64,000 nucleotides of DNA from Candidatus Fluviicola riflensis (GTDB lineage: Bacteria > Bacteroidota > Bacteroidia > Flavobacteriales_D > Crocinitomicaceae): NCBI GenBank assembly GCA_002243285.1, contig CP022585.1, forward strand, positions 1,538,641 through 1,602,640, given 5' to 3'. Made by a program: the position numbers and the translations under genes. The first letter of the stretch is position 1. The number at the start of each line of letters is the position of its first letter. Positions 61,199 through 64,000 of this stretch are shown in pieces. The notes under the pieces were generated by a model that saw only the letters and a program-made list of their open reading frames with translations, did not search any database and was not told the origin of the DNA.

Positions 61199-61666
61199 TT
61201 ACTTGTTTGGTAGCTTATTGATTTTGGCAATGAGCATATTTAGTTTAGCCTTATCAGTTAGGGTCGATTTCAAGACCTCTAACAGATCTTCGTCGTAGGA
61301 TTCTTGGAACTCGTGAGCAATCTTTGAAACATCGTGTTGATGTCCCAGACCGTTGAATTGATTTACAATAGTCATTTGGTCACTGGAGAAAAAATAAGAA
61401 TAGGCATCCCAAATGTCTTTTGCTCTTTCTCTCGCTTCCATCAGGGTTATGGTTGCTTTTCCCGACTTTTGATAAGTGGTCGGGTTGAACACACCAGAAG
61501 CAAGTAATTTATTCATTCCACCCGATGCGCTTTGACTGTCAGGATTGTTATAAGCTTCATCCAAATTTTTCTTAATTCCCGATTTTTGAACACTCCGAAC
61601 AATGAGGTAACTAACTGCTCCTGTGGTAATGACAATCAAGCCTATTATGATTACTTTACGTTTCAT
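61199..61666 (-). CDS. small membrane-anchored helical protein
   Basis: 155 residues: N-terminal membrane helix (VIIIGLIVITTGAVSYLIV), Lys/Arg flank, then an all-helical domain (MEARERAKDIWDAYSYFFSS, EDLLEVLKSTLTDKAKLNML). The helical domain (GHQHDVSKIAHEF) has no known match. Overlaps its neighbour by four bases (ATGA). Confidence 0.7.
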   Translation of the reverse strand: MKRKVIIIGLIVITTGAVSYLIVRSVQKSGIKKNLDEAYNNPDSQSASGGMNKLLASGVFNPTTYQKSGKATITLMEARERAKDIWDAYSYFFSSDQMTIVNQFNGLGHQHDVSKIAHEFQESYDEDLLEVLKSTLTDKAKLNMLIAKINKLPNK

Positions 61667-62139
61667 GACAATAGTTTTACAGAACTTGGTGCGCCAAGGG
61701 ATTTAGAACCTCCGAGGAATTTTGTACCACCTTTCAGACCAATTGGAGCGTCAGCAATCATTTGACCCGCTGACTTTCCGCGATTGGTGTTTTTGATGAT
61801 GTAATAGGCAATTAAGCCCACTCCCAAAATCACCGTTCCGATTACAACCGCTCTGAGTACATTTGCAGTATCACCGAACCAATCCACGATACCCATTCCA
61901 AAATCAGTCATTTCGCCTTTGAAATCGGTTGTTAAATCAACTCCCTGCTCTTCCATGTACTCGCGTAAGTCACGCGTATCGGCAGAAGTTCCCGCACCCG
62001 CTCGTTGATTCCAGAATTTGAGGAAATAAGCGTTTGCAGCTTGTTTCCCAAACCAACTTTTTAAGGCTTTGTGAAACACAATCCAACTTTCAGCATTATC
62101 GTCTGAGGTCGGAATTACTTTACTTGGGTCTACTCGCAT
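61663..62139 (-). CDS. membrane protein of unknown function
   Basis: 158 residues with an N-terminal helical domain (WIVFHKALKSWFGKQAANAY, FLKFWNQRAGAGTSADTRDL), a membrane helix near residue 100 (VVIGTVILGVGLIAYYII) and a Gly/Lys-rich tail. Overlaps the metalloprotease-like gene by 20 bases. No family recognised. Confidence 0.7.
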   Translation of the reverse strand: MRVDPSKVIPTSDDNAESWIVFHKALKSWFGKQAANAYFLKFWNQRAGAGTSADTRDLREYMEEQGVDLTTDFKGEMTDFGMGIVDWFGDTANVLRAVVIGTVILGVGLIAYYIIKNTNRGKSAGQMIADAPIGLKGGTKFLGGSKSLGAPSSVKLLS

Positions 62140-62923
62140 GGCGTGGAGCTTTGCAACGTGTCGGTTCGTTTGCTCTGAAAAGGTGGATAAACTCGCTAAT
62201 CGCTTTCATGCGTTTGCGGTTCAAATCCGTGTCTTTCTTTGCAAATACCGCACGGTAACAGTTTTCTACTTCGGTGTAATCAAATCCGAGGTTTAGAGCA
62301 ATGTGAACAGCGATTATATCCGCAGTCAATTCATTGGCAACCTCTTTTTTATATTCAGGGTTTTTCCACTTGTGACCATACTCATGCAAAAGCATGATAA
62401 TGAGCATTGGAACAGTATAGTCGGCAATTGCCTTTTTCGAAATTTCGATCATTCCGGAACTTCGGTCTATACGTGCAGGTGTTGTCAGTTCTGTTCCACC
62501 TTCTTTGAGCGAATCAAGGTAAAGGATAGAAAAGCCCTCACTTTGGTAAATCGTTCCCTTTTCTCCCGCTTCAAGGTGTGGCAGTTCGGTTGAAAACCAC
62601 TTGGCAAAGGCAATAAACTTGCAATCGTTTTCAGTCAGTTCGAGCGGACATTTCGTGTCGGGTTTTACTTCAATCCGCTTTAAAACGAAACTTTCACGCC
62701 CCTGTGTTTCATTTTCTGAAACAATTCGGGCGGTCAGTTCATCGGGAACAATCGGCATCTTAACAAGCAAATCCAGACTTTTGGAAAGTTTCAATCTGCG
62801 CTGTGCATAGATGCGTTTGGTACTGGAATCAAAAACCGTCAAAAGAATACTGACAGGTCTTAGAATTTGAAACCCTAAAATGAGGTGAAAGGGCTTTTTG
62901 AGGGGGAACAAATCGAACTGCAT
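62120..62923 (-). CDS. HExxH zinc metalloprotease-like protein
   Basis: 267 residues. LLHEYGHKW gives the HExxH zinc motif (about residue 180), followed about 18 residues later by NELTADIIAVH, where Glu could be the third ligand (gluzincin-like ExxAD). No membrane segment apart from a hydrophobic N-terminal stretch. A structural-protein-processing or lysis protease is a possible role; inferred only. Confidence 0.75.
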   Translation of the reverse strand: MQFDLFPLKKPFHLILGFQILRPVSILLTVFDSSTKRIYAQRRLKLSKSLDLLVKMPIVPDELTARIVSENETQGRESFVLKRIEVKPDTKCPLELTENDCKFIAFAKWFSTELPHLEAGEKGTIYQSEGFSILYLDSLKEGGTELTTPARIDRSSGMIEISKKAIADYTVPMLIIMLLHEYGHKWKNPEYKKEVANELTADIIAVHIALNLGFDYTEVENCYRAVFAKKDTDLNRKRMKAISEFIHLFRANEPTRCKAPRHASRPK

Positions 62924-62925
62924 GA

Positions 62926-63285
62926 CTACATTTTTTTACCGATTAAAACCCCGATTCCGACCGAAATGAGCGCAACAGCAATAAACAATACTGCGTGTTC
63001 TTTTAGGGTGTCTTTCCATGTCGGAACTTTTGCGGGTTCTGTCGCTGTGGGGGTTGTTGTCTCTTTTGTAATTACGGTACTTTCCTTGGTTGTTTCGATT
63101 GTGGAAAGCGGTGCAGTTGGCAAAACCTGTGCTACTGGCGCGGTGGTTTGTTGTTCAGAAATTTGAAGGTCTTTTTGTTCGCTTTCTGACGGATAAATGA
63201 CCTTTATATCAGGGGAAACAATTCGAGGGTCGCTGGTCTTGATTCCTCCTGTTACTGCTGTCGAATTAGGGGCTTGAGTTGTCAT
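62926..63285 (-). CDS. small tail-anchored protein with Thr/Pro/Glu-rich region
   Basis: 119 residues from the ATG at 63285 (four bases after the preceding stop; a longer start at 63339 would overlap the neighbour). Long low-complexity region (TTKESTVITKETTTPTATEP) then a C-terminal membrane helix (AVLFIAVALISVGIGVLIGK). No family recognised. Confidence 0.65.
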   Translation of the reverse strand: MTTQAPNSTAVTGGIKTSDPRIVSPDIKVIYPSESEQKDLQISEQQTTAPVAQVLPTAPLSTIETTKESTVITKETTTPTATEPAKVPTWKDTLKEHAVLFIAVALISVGIGVLIGKKM

Positions 63286-63289
63286 ACTT

Positions 63290-63466
63290 TTAAATTTTTC
63301 TGTTAATGGCAATTGCGCCTGTAAGAAGTCCGAGAACAAGGGGAAGCGACCAAATGGCTTTTTGTAGAATTAGGCAGATCACTATTCCAATGAAAGCGCC
63401 TAGTAAAAAACCGTTGCGGTATGCTTTCGCCCCGTCTCGATAATCCTGTGGGTTACGCGGTTGCAT
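63290..63466 (-). CDS. tiny two-helix membrane protein
   Basis: 58 residues from the ATG at 63466 (MQPRNPQDYRDGAKAYRNGF), then two hydrophobic stretches (LLGAFIGIVICLILQ and LPLVLGLLTGAIAI). Overlaps the upstream gene by 14 bases. Holin-like by size and shape; no motif proves it. Confidence 0.65.
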   Translation of the reverse strand: MQPRNPQDYRDGAKAYRNGFLLGAFIGIVICLILQKAIWSLPLVLGLLTGAIAINRKI

Positions 63467-63824
63467 TGCCTTTGCTTTTAAACTTCTGGTATAGCTTGAC
63501 AGAACCCCAAATGATAAGTACAATTCCTATCGCTACCAGTACGGCAATTCCCACGTTGCGCCAAATCCTCCCGTTCGGGTTATCGCTACTCGAATTAGGC
63601 GCAACCGTACTTTCTTTAGGTGCATAAAGCCAGTCAACTGCCGAAGCGTCAACCGTGCCGTCTTTGCGTTTGATTGTCGGACCATCTGGACCGCTGGTGA
63701 TAAACCAACCCGCATCGTTCAATTGGTTCTCCAAATCACGGGCTAATTGGTCGGGACCGGTTAGTTCCGCTTGCATCTGCATTTTAAAGACTTCTAAAGC
63801 CTTTTTTTCGGTCATGAAACTCAT
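63453..63824 (-). CDS. small tail-anchored protein
   Basis: 123 residues: helical N-terminal domain (EKKALEVFKMQMQAELTGPD), a linker, and a C-terminal membrane helix near 90-110 (VGIAVLVAIGIVLIIWGSVK) with basic tail. Start overlaps the upstream stop (ATGA). No family recognised. Confidence 0.65.
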   Translation of the reverse strand: MSFMTEKKALEVFKMQMQAELTGPDQLARDLENQLNDAGWFITSGPDGPTIKRKDGTVDASAVDWLYAPKESTVAPNSSSDNPNGRIWRNVGIAVLVAIGIVLIIWGSVKLYQKFKSKGNATA

Positions 63825-64000
63825 GTCATTTGTAATTTAGGTGCTACTGACTTTGTTAAATCACCAACTGCGGGTGTTGCTTTGGATTTCATATAGGCAC
63901 GGATTCCGATAACTATTGCAATCAATACAACTACTGAAATACCTACCCACATCCAAGTTTGACGGTTTCGTTTTGCCCGTTCATTATCCAACTGTTGTTG
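63821..64000 (-). CDS. small membrane protein, 5' end beyond the window
   Basis: The last 59 codons are visible: QLDNERAKRNRQTW, a membrane helix (MWVGISVVVLIAIVIGIRAY) and a short basic tail ending LQMT. Upstream reading continues past the right edge. It overlaps the next gene by four bases. Confidence 0.6.
   Translation of the reverse strand, partial: QQQLDNERAKRNRQTWMWVGISVVVLIAIVIGIRAYMKSKATPAVGDLTKSVAPKLQMT

Larger units (their letters stand above)
53611..64000. mobile_element. integrated element (putative provirus) at tRNA-Arg, left part
   Basis: Everything right of the tRNA differs in style from the chromosome: all genes on the minus strand, tightly overlapping, small and membrane-anchored, with a serine recombinase at the junction. 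The left end lies within or just after the tRNA 3' half (the exact base is unknown because only one junction is visible); the right end is beyond the window. At least 10.4 kb. Two transcription units: recombinase plus a small gene, and a long operon ending at 55642. Confidence 0.85.

Overview
The window is a chromosomal segment of a Bacteroidota bacterium, most likely Flavobacteriales. The signs are promoters of the Bacteroidota type (TTG, about 19 bases, then TAnnTTTG, for example before rpsP and the tRNA gene), weak Shine-Dalgarno sites, and families typical of the phylum: a GSCFA protein, DUF4494, DUF1599, a BT_3928-like DoxX protein, an S46 dipeptidyl-peptidase, type III glutamine synthetase, type B L31, GH92 mannosidase and WG-repeat proteins. 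Genus and species cannot be fixed from this sequence.

Bases 1-53,510 are ordinary chromosome. Order: a polysaccharide-linked block (radC end, wecB, deacetylase-like protein, GSCFA protein); an ECF sigma factor with its membrane partner; mdh; a lipoprotein; L31; a WG-repeat protein; an AAC(3)-fold acyltransferase; menB-mscS-thioesterase; DUF4494-pdxH-M16 peptidase; gcvT; an S46 peptidase; a four-helix-bundle gene flanked by an inverted repeat; GH92 mannosidase-ROK kinase-HD hydrolase; rpsP-rimM-tRNA methyltransferase; glnN; two unknown envelope proteins; an orphan LuxR-type regulator; folP divergent from DUF1599-DoxX-tpiA-prmA; a 1537-residue secreted protein; plsY; a 2360-residue secreted coiled-coil/SPOR protein with about 99-residue tandem repeats; and clpS. 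Several intergenic gaps carry a small dispersed hairpin repeat.

Bases about 53,600-64,000, running off the right edge, are an integrated mobile element placed at the 3' end of a tRNA-Arg(ACG) gene. A large serine recombinase gene lies right at the junction. Its reading frame continues through the antisense of the tRNA gene and into the 3' end of clpS, so its C-terminus is built from host DNA. Behind it lies one tightly packed leftward operon of about 17 small genes, most with a single membrane segment. It includes membrane-anchored or soluble lytic enzymes (GH108 muramidase, DUF2272 protein), an SH3-like protein, a LEA-like protein, an HExxH metalloprotease-like protein and a patatin-like lipase. 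No tail, terminase, portal or conjugation gene is visible in this part.

The most interesting possibility is that this operon is the structural and lysis module of an undescribed tailless, membrane-containing provirus of Bacteroidota. The decisive genes (capsid, packaging ATPase, replication) would lie beyond base 64,000.
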